NCBI RefSeq assembly: GCF_901827185.1
Contig: NZ_LR594671.1
Coordinates: 62,001-126,000, forward strand
DNA length: 64,000 bases
Source: Variovorax sp. PBL-E5
Lineage (GTDB): Bacteria > Pseudomonadota > Gammaproteobacteria > Burkholderiales > Burkholderiaceae_C
Direction: 5' to 3'
This document shows positions 1 through 7,485 of this stretch, in pieces; within the stretch, counting starts at the first letter, position 1; each line of letters opens with the position of its first letter. Under the pieces are notes generated by a model. The model saw only the letters and a program-made list of their open reading frames with translations, made no database searches and was not told where the DNA came from. The position numbers and the translations under genes are program-made.

Positions 1-20
1 GGTTGTTGTCATTCATGAAC

Positions 21-49
21 AAGCCACGCGAAGTGGGCAAGCCTGGGGG
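21..49 (-). repeat. Repeat family A, partial copy 1
   Basis: The tail of a dispersed repeat found in fuller form near 5.3, 9.1 and 51.2 kb. The stretch gaagtgggcaagcctggggg matches the end of the 51.2-kb copy, and the repeat stops exactly where the thioesterase stop codon begins. Only the end of the element is present; the hairpin half is missing. Left of it, two ATG codons on the minus strand (16 and 12) could start a further leftward gene, but only a few codons are in the window. Confidence 0.6.
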
Positions 50-466
50 TTAGCCAAGAATCATCATCGTGATGCGCGAGACACAGGTCAGCGCGCCCTC
101 GTCATTCGTCATGTCGATCTGCCACACCTGCGTCGTGCGTCCGCGGTGCACCGGCCGCGCGATGCCGGTGACCCAGCCCTCGCTGGTCGCGCGGATGTGG
201 TTGGCATTGATGTCCAGCCCGACCGCGCGCTGCCCCTCCGGCGCCGAATAGTACGCGCCGCACGAGCCCAGCGTCTCGGCCAGCACCACCGACACGCCGC
301 CGTGCAGGATGCCGTAGGGCTGCCGCGTACGCCCGTTCACCGGCACGCGGGCGCGGATGAAATCGTCGCCGACCTCGAGGAATTCGATGCCGAGCGTGGC
401 CACGGCGGTGTCCACGTGGCTGCGGGTGAGCTGTTCGATCGATATCTCTTTGTGCCAGATGCGCAT
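50..466 (-). CDS. PaaI/YdiI-type hotdog-fold thioesterase
   Basis: A 138-residue single hotdog domain, the usual size for PaaI/MenI-type acyl-CoA thioesterases that hydrolyse small or aromatic CoA esters in the cytoplasm. The family signature LHGGVSVVLAETLGS (about residues 54-68) carries the HGG turn and the acidic residue on the central helix expected for catalysis. The start has GGAGA ahead of it. It points left and away from the AsmA-like gene. Its distance from the benzoate genes leaves a role in releasing dead-end aromatic CoA esters as a guess. The substrate cannot be read from sequence. Confidence 0.85.
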   Translation of the reverse strand: MRIWHKEISIEQLTRSHVDTAVATLGIEFLEVGDDFIRARVPVNGRTRQPYGILHGGVSVVLAETLGSCGAYYSAPEGQRAVGLDINANHIRATSEGWVTGIARPVHRGRTTQVWQIDMTNDEGALTCVSRITMMILG

Positions 467-569
467 GGGGAATCTCCAGGTGAATGCCCAAAACTATAGC
501 GATCGGCGCCCGCACGACGGGCCTCCGGCCGACACGGCGGCCGGCCGCGGGCGGGGATAAGCTTTGGAC

Positions 570-1886
570 ATGACGCGCACCCGACGATGGATCACCGGCG
601 CGGCCGCGGCCGTCGTGGTGCTGCTGGCCGGCCTCGCGCTGCTCGCGCACCTGCTGCTGCCGAACGACCAGGCGTTCGCGACCGAGATCGCCACCCGCTT
701 CGAGAAGGCCTCCGGCATCGGTCTTCGGGTCGGCGCGGCGCATTGGGCCTTGCGGCCCACGCCGGTGGTGCTGCTCGACGACGTTGCCACGGCGCAGGAG
801 CCGCCGATCACCGTGCGCCGCATCGTCGCGCGGCCGCAGCTGGCCGGCCTGCTGCGTCGCCGGGTCGCGGTCGATGTCGTCGAGATCGACGGCGCGGTGC
901 TGCCGCGCACCTCGGTGCGTGCCTTCCGCGGTCGCTGGCAAGGCGACGACCCGGCCGCGAGCGTGCTGGCAGGCGCCTGGAGCCTCGCCGACGTGCCCGT
1001 GGCGCGCCTTCGTCTGCGCGACATCACGTGGATCGATCGGCGCGGCATCGCGCTCGCCTACGATGCCGACATCGCCTTCGACGCGCACTGGCGCCCGCGC
1101 GAGGCCGAGGTTTCGCGGCCCGGCGTCGCGCCGCCCGCCCGGCTGCGGCTCGAACGCGAAGGCGGCGAGGACCGCTGGCGCACGCTGATCGACGTCGGCG
1201 GCGGCACCTGGAACGGCGAGTCCGAATTGCAGGCTCCCGACGGCGGCCCATTGCGTTTCACAGCCCGGCTCGAGCCGAAGAACGTCGACATCGATGCGCT
1301 GGTGCGCAGCTTCGGCCGCCACAGCGCGGTCGAGGGCAAGCTCTCCGGCCAGACATCGGTCGACACCGAAGGCGAGAACCTCTCCGCGCTGATCGGCAAG
1401 CTGCACACGCGCACCCGCTTCACCGTCGCGCCCGCGACGCTCGACGGCTTCGATCTGTCGAAGGCGATCAGCACCGCGGGCTTCAGCCGCGGCGGCCGCA
1501 CGCCGCTCGAACAGCTGAGCGGCACGCTCGACACCCAGGCCAGCGACGACGGCGTGGTGTTGCGCTACACCGGCCTGAGGGCGCGCTCCGGCGTGCTCAC
1601 CGCGAGCGGCAGCGCCACCGTGGTCAACCGGCGGCTCGACGGCGAAGCGGCGATCGACATCGTCGACGGCGTGGTCGGCGTGCCGCTCAAGCTCGGCGGC
1701 ACGCTCGATGCGCCGCAGCTCTCGCTCACCAGCGGCGCGCTCACCGGCGCGGCCGTGGGCTCGGCCGTGCTGCCGGGCGTCGGTACCGCGATCGGCGCGC
1801 GCATCGGGCAGCAGATGGAGAAGATGTTCGGCGGCGGCGATGCGAAGAAGCCAGGCCGTCCGGCATCCTCGGCCAAACCGCGCTGA
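570..1886 (+). CDS. AsmA-like membrane-anchored protein
   Basis: About 438 residues. An N-terminal membrane segment (residues about 9-31) follows the basic RTRRW start. The long remainder is rich in beta strands and resembles AsmA/YhdP-type proteins, including the phrase LEQLSGTLDTQ typical of the AsmA C-terminal domain. AsmA-type proteins act in the periplasm or inner membrane and are linked to outer-membrane lipid homeostasis. The C-terminal tail is glycine-rich then basic (GGGDAKKPGRP). An in-frame TTG six bases upstream (564) is an alternative start with better spacing from the GGGG stretch. It stands alone between two leftward transcription units. Confidence 0.7.
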   Translation: MTRTRRWITGAAAAVVVLLAGLALLAHLLLPNDQAFATEIATRFEKASGIGLRVGAAHWALRPTPVVLLDDVATAQEPPITVRRIVARPQLAGLLRRRVAVDVVEIDGAVLPRTSVRAFRGRWQGDDPAASVLAGAWSLADVPVARLRLRDITWIDRRGIALAYDADIAFDAHWRPREAEVSRPGVAPPARLRLEREGGEDRWRTLIDVGGGTWNGESELQAPDGGPLRFTARLEPKNVDIDALVRSFGRHSAVEGKLSGQTSVDTEGENLSALIGKLHTRTRFTVAPATLDGFDLSKAISTAGFSRGGRTPLEQLSGTLDTQASDDGVVLRYTGLRARSGVLTASGSATVVNRRLDGEAAIDIVDGVVGVPLKLGGTLDAPQLSLTSGALTGAAVGSAVLPGVGTAIGARIGQQMEKMFGGGDAKKPGRPASSAKPR

Positions 1887-1896
1887 GCCGCGGTCC

Positions 1897-1986
1897 TCAG
1901 GGCAACAGGTTCAGCAGGCTGGCCACGAGGTGCGCCAGCGCCAGCAGCGCGGACCACAGCGCCTTCAGGCTCTGGAGAAAATCCAT
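1897..1986 (-). CDS. Possible 29-residue hydrophobic small protein
   Basis: A short open frame lying 13 bases after the livF stop on the same strand, ending just short of the AsmA-like gene. It encodes MDFLQSLKALWSALLALAHL followed by VASLLNLLP, which is leucine/alanine-rich and could form one amphipathic or membrane helix. No good Shine-Dalgarno is visible, so translation would rely on coupling to livF. No family is recognised. It may be a chance frame; conservation in related genomes would decide. Confidence 0.35.
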   Translation of the reverse strand: MDFLQSLKALWSALLALAHLVASLLNLLP

Positions 1987-1999
1987 CGTGCCGGCATCG

Positions 2000-2701
2000 T
2001 CACACGCCCAGCAACTGCGCCAGGGCATCGGGCGCTGCCAGCAGTTCGGCCGAAGAGCCGCGCCGCACGATACGCCCCTTCTCCATGACGACGGCCTGGT
2101 CGGTGTGCCCCAGCACCTTGCGCCAGTCGCGGTCCACGATCAGGGTCGCGATGCCGGTGGTGCGGATGTCGGCGATCACGCGCCAGATCTCCATCACGAT
2201 CAGCGGCGCGAGGCCTTCGGTCGCCTCGTCGAGGATCAGGAGGCGCGGGTTGGTCATCAGCGCGCGGCCGATCGACAGCATCTGCTGCTCGCCGCCCGAC
2301 AGTTGCTGGCCGCCGTGCGAGAGCCGTTCCGTCAGGCGCGGAAAGGTCGCCATCACACGGTCGAAGGTCCAGGCGCGCTGGCCGTCGATGCCGGCGCGCG
2401 CGCTCATCAGCAGGTTCTCGCGCACGCTGAGATTCGGGAAGATCCCGCGGCCCTCGGGCACATAGCCGATGCCGCGGCGCGCCATCTTCTCGGGCGCCCA
2501 GCCGGTCACGTCCTGGCCGTCGAGCCGCACCCGGCCCGAGGCCGGCCGCACATAGCCCATCAGCGAGCGGATCAGCGTGGTCTTGCCCATGCCGTTGCGC
2601 CCGAGCAGGCCGACCGAGGTGGCGGCCGGCATCGCGACGTCGACGCCGCGCAGGATGTGGCTGTCGCCGTAGTAGGTGTTGAGGCCTTCGATGTTCAGCA
2701 T
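2000..2701 (-). CDS. livF: Branched-chain-type ABC transporter ATPase LivF
   Basis: 233 residues, standard LivF length. Walker A is GRNGMGKTT, the signature is LSGGEQQML and Walker B is LLILDEATEGLAP, the last typical of LivF. It is the cytoplasmic ATPase partner of LivG in a HAAT-family importer. It starts one base after the livG stop and is the last recognisable gene of a leftward operon that begins with the benzoate genes at 11.2 kb. That context suggests an aromatic acid, such as benzoate, as cargo rather than leucine. The substrate is inferred, not shown. Confidence 0.93.
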   Translation of the reverse strand: MLNIEGLNTYYGDSHILRGVDVAMPAATSVGLLGRNGMGKTTLIRSLMGYVRPASGRVRLDGQDVTGWAPEKMARRGIGYVPEGRGIFPNLSVRENLLMSARAGIDGQRAWTFDRVMATFPRLTERLSHGGQQLSGGEQQMLSIGRALMTNPRLLILDEATEGLAPLIVMEIWRVIADIRTTGIATLIVDRDWRKVLGHTDQAVVMEKGRIVRRGSSAELLAAPDALAQLLGV

Positions 2702-2702
2702 C

Positions 2703-3449
2703 TCAATGGTCCTCGCCGAGGTAGGCGGTACGCACTTCAGGATTGCTGCGGATCGACGCGGGATCGCCCGTCGCGATCACCGTGCCGTTCACCATCACCG
2801 TGATGCGGTCGGCGATGCGGAACACGGCGTCCATGTCGTGCTCCACCAGCAGGATCGCATGCGCAGCCTTGAGGTTCGCGAGCAGCGTCAGCATGCGCTC
2901 GGTCTCCTCGGCGCCCATGCCGGCCAGCGGCTCGTCGAGCAGCAGCACGCGCGGCCGCGTGGCCAGGCACATCGCGACTTCGAGCTGGCGCTTGGCGCCG
3001 TGGCTCAGCGTGCCGGCGATGCGCTCGGCGACCGCGGCAAGGCCCGCGGATTCGAGCGCCTCGCGCGCCGTCGCATTGCTCGCGTCGCAGTGCTTCGACG
3101 ATTGCCAGATCGCCCACGGCCGCGGCGTCGCTGCCTGTGCCGCGAGGCGGCAGTTCTCGTGCACGCTGAACTCGGGAAAGATCGTCGTGCGCTGGTAACT
3201 GCGCCCGACGCCGCCGCGCGCGCGGCGCGCCTGCGAGCGCCGCGTGATGTCCTGGCCATCGAGCGTGATGCGTCCGCCCGAGGCGCCGATCTCGCCCGAC
3301 AGCATGTTGATCAAGGTCGACTTGCCGGCGCCGTTGGTGCCGATCATCGCATGCACTTCGCCGCGATGCAGGTCCAGGGTCACCGCATTGACGGCGACCA
3401 GTCCGCCGAAGCGGCGCGTGAGCGTGTCGACCGCCAGAAGCGAAGTCAT
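2703..3449 (-). CDS. livG: Branched-chain-type ABC transporter ATPase LivG
   Basis: 248 residues from the ATG at 3449, which overlaps the livM stop by four bases (ATGA). Walker A is GTNGAGKST, the signature region is LSHGAKRQLEVAM and Walker B is VLLLDEPLAGMG, followed by the switch histidine in VEHDMD. LivG and LivF form the ATPase heterodimer beneath the LivHM permease. Much longer frames cover this gene but start inside livM and are not credible. The signature reads LSHGAKR instead of LSGGQ, a normal variation in LivG-type proteins. Confidence 0.93.
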   Translation of the reverse strand: MTSLLAVDTLTRRFGGLVAVNAVTLDLHRGEVHAMIGTNGAGKSTLINMLSGEIGASGGRITLDGQDITRRSQARRARGGVGRSYQRTTIFPEFSVHENCRLAAQAATPRPWAIWQSSKHCDASNATAREALESAGLAAVAERIAGTLSHGAKRQLEVAMCLATRPRVLLLDEPLAGMGAEETERMLTLLANLKAAHAILLVEHDMDAVFRIADRITVMVNGTVIATGDPASIRSNPEVRTAYLGEDH

Positions 3450-4402
3450 ACCGCAGCCTTGGAAGAAGAAGACACGCGCGCCGCGATGCCGATGATGCCC
3501 TTGGGCAGCAGCGCGACGAAGGCGATGATGGCAAGGCCCAGCGTCAGTTGCCAGTGGTCCGCGAGCGGCCCGACCAGCGCGGCCGTCGACAGCAGCTCCT
3601 TCAGCAGCGTGAACGCCACCGCGCCGATCACCGCGCCGCGCAGGTGGCCGAGGCCGCCGAGGATGATCATCAGCAGCACCTCGCCCGAGTTGTGCCAGGC
3701 CAGCAGCTCGGGATTGACCACGCCGTCGCGCGAGGCCACCAGGAAGCCCGCGAGCCCGGCCAGCGCGCCCCCGATCACGAAGGCCGCGAGCTTGTAGCCA
3801 TAGACCGCGAAGCCCGCCGCGCGCATGCGCTGTTCGTTGACGCGGATGCCGGCCAGTGCGGCGCCGAAGCGCGAGCGCCGGACCAGCGCGAGAAAACCGT
3901 AGGTGCCGGCGAGCGCGGCCAGCACGACGTAGAACTGCACGCGGCTGCTTTCCATGTCGAGGGCGCCGAGGGCAGGGCGCACGTACATGTAGATGCCGTC
4001 GCTGCCGCCGCCGAGCGCGGTGTCGTGGAACACGAAGAAGGCCATCTGCGCGAAGGCCAGCGTGACCATGATGAAGTACACGCCGCGCGTGCGCAGGCTC
4101 AAGGCGCCGACCACCAGCGCATAGGCCGCGGCCGAGCCCATCGCGAGCGGCAGCAGCCACGCGATCGAACCGCCGTCCTTGCCCGAGCCGAGCACGGTCG
4201 CATAGGCGCCGATGCCGTAGAAGGCCGCATGGCCGAGGCTCACGAGGCCGGTCATGCCGACCAGCAGTTCGAGGCTCAGCGCGAAGATCGCGAGGATCAT
4301 CACCTTGACCACGAGGTCCGAGATGTAGGGGCTCAGCAGCGGGCCGAAGAGGGCGAGCACGATCGCGCACACGAGCGGCAGCCAATGATTCAGGCGGTGC
4401 AT
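3446..4402 (-). CDS. livM: Branched-chain-type ABC transporter permease LivM
   Basis: 318 residues from the ATG at 4402, which shares one base with the livH stop (TGATG). It is almost wholly hydrophobic with about nine to ten membrane segments. LELLVGMTGLVSLGHAAFYG near residues 47-66 is the characteristic LivM signature, and GGLGHLRGAVIGA marks the coupling region near the C terminus. It forms the inner-membrane channel with LivH. Translational coupling to both neighbours argues for fixed stoichiometry. Confidence 0.93.
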   Translation of the reverse strand: MHRLNHWLPLVCAIVLALFGPLLSPYISDLVVKVMILAIFALSLELLVGMTGLVSLGHAAFYGIGAYATVLGSGKDGGSIAWLLPLAMGSAAAYALVVGALSLRTRGVYFIMVTLAFAQMAFFVFHDTALGGGSDGIYMYVRPALGALDMESSRVQFYVVLAALAGTYGFLALVRRSRFGAALAGIRVNEQRMRAAGFAVYGYKLAAFVIGGALAGLAGFLVASRDGVVNPELLAWHNSGEVLLMIILGGLGHLRGAVIGAVAFTLLKELLSTAALVGPLADHWQLTLGLAIIAFVALLPKGIIGIAARVSSSSKAAV

Positions 4403-5274
4403 CACGTCTTGCGCCCCATGAGTCCCTCCGGCCGCCAGACCAGCACGATCGCCATCAATACATAGACGCCGATCCCGCTCAGCTCGGCGAAGAACACCTT
4501 GCCGAAGGTATCGACGAAGCCGACCAGCAGCGAGGCCACCAGCGCGCCGGTGATCGAGCCGATGCCGCCGATCACCACCACCACGAAGCAGATGATCAGC
4601 ACGCTCGAGCCCATGCCCGGATACACCGAGGACATCGGCGCCGCGATCATGCCGGCCAGCGCGGCCAGCGCCACGCCGGCCGCGAACACGATGCGGTAGA
4701 GCCGGCGGATGTCGATGCCCAGGCCGCGCACCATGTCGCGGTTGCTGGCGCCGGCGCGGATCATCATGCCCAGCCGCGTGCGGTTGACCACGAGGTAGAG
4801 CCCGATCGCCAGCACGATGCAGGCGGCCGAGGCGAAGAGCCGGTACCACGGGTAGCTCATCAGCTCGCCGAGCGCGAAGCTGCCCGAGAGCCAGGGCGGC
4901 GCCCGCACGCCGTGCACGTCGTTGCCCACCAGCAGCGAGCGCAGCTCCTCGAACACCAGGATCAGGCCGTAGGTCATCAGCACCTGCTGCAGGTGGTCAC
5001 GCTGGTAGAGGTAGCTGAAGAAGGCCCACTCCAGCAGATAGCCGAACACCGCGGCGAGCACCACGCCCGCCGCGAGCATCAGGATGAAGTTGTTGCCGAA
5101 CAGCGGCGACAGCGCGAACGCCATGTAGGCGCCCAGCATGTAGAAGCTGCCATGGGCGAGATTGATCACACCCATGATGCCGAAGATCAGCGTCAGCCCC
5201 GACGCCACCAGGAACAGCAGCAGGCCGTACTGCACGGAGTTCAGGCATTGAACGAGAAAGGTACCGAAGTCCAC
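4402..5274 (-). CDS. livH: Branched-chain-type ABC transporter permease LivH
   Basis: About 290 residues and polytopic. GLTLIFGIMGVINLAHGSFY (residues about 26-45) is the LivH hallmark. I prefer the GTG at 5274, which gives the usual MDFGTFLVQCLN start; a TTG at 5280 in the same frame is possible. No strong ribosome-binding site is visible, so translation may depend on readthrough from the binding-protein gene upstream. Repeat family A copy 2 lies between that gene and livH and may lower permease expression relative to the binding protein. Confidence 0.92.
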   Translation of the reverse strand: MDFGTFLVQCLNSVQYGLLLFLVASGLTLIFGIMGVINLAHGSFYMLGAYMAFALSPLFGNNFILMLAAGVVLAAVFGYLLEWAFFSYLYQRDHLQQVLMTYGLILVFEELRSLLVGNDVHGVRAPPWLSGSFALGELMSYPWYRLFASAACIVLAIGLYLVVNRTRLGMMIRAGASNRDMVRGLGIDIRRLYRIVFAAGVALAALAGMIAAPMSSVYPGMGSSVLIICFVVVVIGGIGSITGALVASLLVGFVDTFGKVFFAELSGIGVYVLMAIVLVWRPEGLMGRKT

Positions 5275-5309
5275 GAGCAAGTTCTTGGTGAGGTCGTTGA
5301 AGGGTGCCG

Positions 5310-5412
5310 GGTCCCCGTCGGGGAATGCCGCGGAACCGGCTTTGCCGGTCCGCTGGCGTTGCCCCCGGCAGGGGGAAGGCGCAGCGACACGAAGTGCGCG
5401 CAGCCTGGGGGC
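5310..5412 (-). repeat. Repeat family A, copy 2 (between the binding-protein gene and livH)
   Basis: Matches the 9.1- and 51.2-kb copies. It contains two stable hairpins: ACCGGC-ttt-GCCGGT near 5335-5349 and CCCCC-ggca-GGGGG near 5362-5375. A further short hairpin, ccccgtcgggg, lies at about 5313-5323. The conserved end gcctggggg lies three bases from the stop codon of the binding-protein gene. There is no T-run, so it is not an obvious intrinsic terminator. The layout resembles the REP elements after E. coli malE. Confidence 0.75.
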
Positions 5413-5415
5413 GAG

Positions 5416-6582
5416 CTACATCTTGCAGCCGCGGGCCGGGTCGGCAAGGCCTTTGACGGCGATGTTGACCAGCTTGTTCTCCTTGCCCTCGACCTTGCGC
5501 AGATAGATGTCCTGCACCGGGTTGTGCGACTTGCTGATCGAGAACGCGCCGCGCGGGCTGTCGATCTTCGCCTTCTCGATCGCGCTCGCGAACTCGGCCT
5601 TCTTCGTGATGTCGCCCTTGACCGCGTTGAGGCCGATGCCGAGCATCTGCGCCGCGTCGTAGCCCTGCACCGCATACACGTCGGGCTGCAGCCTGAAGGC
5701 CTTGGCATAGGCGGTGCGGAAAGCGTTGTCGCGCGGCGTGTTGAGGCCGTCCGCATAGTGCAGCGTGGTCAGCATGCCTTGCGCCGAATCGCCCTGCGCA
5801 TCCAGCGTGCCGTCGGTGAGGAAGCCGGGGCCGTAGAGCGGAATGGTCTTGTTGAGCCCGGCCGCCGCATAGTCCTTGACGAACTTGACCGCGCCGCCGC
5901 CGGCGAAGAAGGAATACACCGCATCGGGCTTGGCCGCCGCGATCTCGGTCAGCAGCGCCTGGAACTCGACGTTGGGGAAGGGCACGGTGAGATTCTTGAC
6001 CACCTTGCCGCCGCCTTTCTCGAAGCCTTCCTTGAAGCCGGCCACCGACTCGTCGCCGGCCGCGTACTTCCAGGTGATGGTCATCGCGGTCTTCTTGCCC
6101 TGCTTGGCCGCGACCTCGCCCATCGCATAGGCCGGCTGCCAGTTCGAGAACGAGCTGCGGAAGATGTTCGGCGCGCACATCGGGCCGGTGACCGCATCGG
6201 CGCCGGCATTCGGCACGATCAGCACGGTGCCGCTTTCCTTGGCCGCCTTGGCCATCGCCATCGCGACGCCGGAGTGCACGGTGCCGATGATCACGTCGAC
6301 GTTGTCGCGCTTGATCAGCTTGTTGACGTTGTCGGTCGCCTTGGCCGGATCCGATTCGTCGTCGACCTTGATGTACTCGATCTCGCGGCCGCCGAGCTTG
6401 CCGCCCTGTTCGTCGACGCGCAGCTTGAAGCCGTTCTCGATCGCCACGCCGAGCGCGGCGTAGGTGCCGCTGTACGGCAGCATGAAGCCGACCTTGAGCT
6501 TGGCCTGCTGGGCATGGCCGAGCGTGGCGATGCAGGCCAGCGCGAGCGCGGTCAGCGCGGTGCGTGCGATGCGGGTGGTCAT
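5416..6582 (-). CDS. LivK-type periplasmic substrate-binding protein of the benzoate operon
   Basis: 388 residues from the ATG at 6582, which overlaps the hydrolase stop as ATGA and is preceded by AGGAG at good spacing. The signal peptide MTTRIARTALTALALACIA ends near GHA-QQ (residue 24). The mature protein begins LKVGFMLPYSGTYAALG, the type I periplasmic-binding fold of amino-acid and aromatic-acid receptors. It supplies LivHMGF. Its place between the benzoate-CoA ligase/hydrolase genes and the permease genes suggests it binds benzoate or a related aromatic acid. Confidence 0.92.
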   Translation of the reverse strand: MTTRIARTALTALALACIATLGHAQQAKLKVGFMLPYSGTYAALGVAIENGFKLRVDEQGGKLGGREIEYIKVDDESDPAKATDNVNKLIKRDNVDVIIGTVHSGVAMAMAKAAKESGTVLIVPNAGADAVTGPMCAPNIFRSSFSNWQPAYAMGEVAAKQGKKTAMTITWKYAAGDESVAGFKEGFEKGGGKVVKNLTVPFPNVEFQALLTEIAAAKPDAVYSFFAGGGAVKFVKDYAAAGLNKTIPLYGPGFLTDGTLDAQGDSAQGMLTTLHYADGLNTPRDNAFRTAYAKAFRLQPDVYAVQGYDAAQMLGIGLNAVKGDITKKAEFASAIEKAKIDSPRGAFSISKSHNPVQDIYLRKVEGKENKLVNIAVKGLADPARGCKM

Positions 6583-7370
6583 GGATGTCTCCTCGTGTTG
6601 ATGAATGAAATGGCCGCAACTATCGCCTGTTCCGGCTGGTCGCGATGCGGGGAATGCCCGCAGTTGGGGATTTCCAGGAGCGCTGTCTGCGGCACGCGCG
6701 CGGCGATGCCGCGGATCTGCGCGAGCGTGCCGTACTCGTCGTCCACGCCCTGCATCGCGAGCACCGGGCAGCGGATCGTGCCGAGCTCGGCCTCGATGTT
6801 CCATTGCCGGAAGGGCGGGTGCAGCCAGATGCGGTTCCAGCCCCAGAAGGCCGAGTCCACGTCGTCGTGGTAACGGCCGAGCTTCTGCGGCAGGTCGCTG
6901 TCCAGGTAGGCCTTGCGCGCCTCTTCGATGTTCGCGACCGTCACGTCTTCCACGAAGATGTGCGGCGCGAGCACCACCAGGCCTGCTACGCGCTCGGGGA
7001 AGCGCGCCGCATACAGCAGAGCGATCGAGGCGCCGTCGCTGTGGCCGAAGAGCCAGGGCTTCTCGGCCAGGCCGATGGCGCCGAAGAAGGCCGGCAGCAC
7101 CTCGTGCGCCTGGCGGTGCATGAAGTCGACGTCCCACACTTCGTCGGCCGCGCGCGGCGTCGAGCGGCCATAGCCCGGGCGCGAGAACACCAGCCCGCGC
7201 AGGCCGCCGGCTTCGCACAGGCGCTCGGGGAAGTCCTTCCACATCGCGACCGAGCCGAGGCCTTCGTGCAGGAAGACGACCAGCGGGGCGTCGGTGCGCT
7301 CGGGGGCGATCCATTGGTACTCGATGCGCACATCACGCCCGCGCCACAAGATGCTGGCGAAGGCCGTCAT
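6579..7370 (-). CDS. Alpha/beta hydrolase of the benzoate operon
   Basis: 263 residues from the ATG at 7370. The nucleophile elbow GHSDGAS (about residues 95-101) gives the serine, the acid is likely in GVDDEYG, and the histidine lies in NCGHSPHRDQPEQ near the C terminus, completing a catalytic triad. HEGLGSVAMW forms the oxyanion region. Such hydrolases recur beside benzoate-CoA ligase genes; their substrate is uncertain (ester, lactone or CoA thioester). The longer frame starting at 7439 would translate repeat family B and is rejected. The only purine-rich ribosome-binding sequence here (ggggaaggggc) is the edge of that repeat. Confidence 0.85.
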   Translation of the reverse strand: MTAFASILWRGRDVRIEYQWIAPERTDAPLVVFLHEGLGSVAMWKDFPERLCEAGGLRGLVFSRPGYGRSTPRAADEVWDVDFMHRQAHEVLPAFFGAIGLAEKPWLFGHSDGASIALLYAARFPERVAGLVVLAPHIFVEDVTVANIEEARKAYLDSDLPQKLGRYHDDVDSAFWGWNRIWLHPPFRQWNIEAELGTIRCPVLAMQGVDDEYGTLAQIRGIAARVPQTALLEIPNCGHSPHRDQPEQAIVAAISFINTRRHP

Positions 7371-7373
7371 GGT

Positions 7374-7475
7374 CTTGCCCCTTCCCCCTCTGGGGGAAGG
7401 TCGGGATGGGGGTCGCAGCGTCCGATGGTGGCGCCGCATGCCCCCACCCCAGCCCTCCCCCAGAAGGGGAGGAAG
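7374..7475 (-). repeat. Repeat family B, copy 1 (between benzoate-CoA ligase and hydrolase)
   Basis: About 100 bases with two GC-rich hairpins near the ends: CTTCCCCC-tct-GGGGGAAG and CCTCCCC-cagaa-GGGGAGG. The inner parts are also mutually complementary (gggatggggg with cccccaccc), so one long imperfect hairpin is possible. The second copy lies between boxB and boxA at 15.55 kb with nearly identical arms and a diverged middle. It separates two co-directional genes of one operon. Confidence 0.75.
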
Positions 7476-7485
7476 ACAGACAGCT

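Noticed and set aside
4912..6873. A 653-codon plus-strand frame across livH, the repeat and the binding-protein gene
   Set aside because: It is antisense to clearly homologous genes, has histidine/arginine-rich composition typical of shadow frames in GC-rich DNA, and shows no domain.
7371..7439. Upstream start for the alpha/beta hydrolase
   Set aside because: It would translate the hairpin repeat into an Arg/Pro-rich leader absent from the family.
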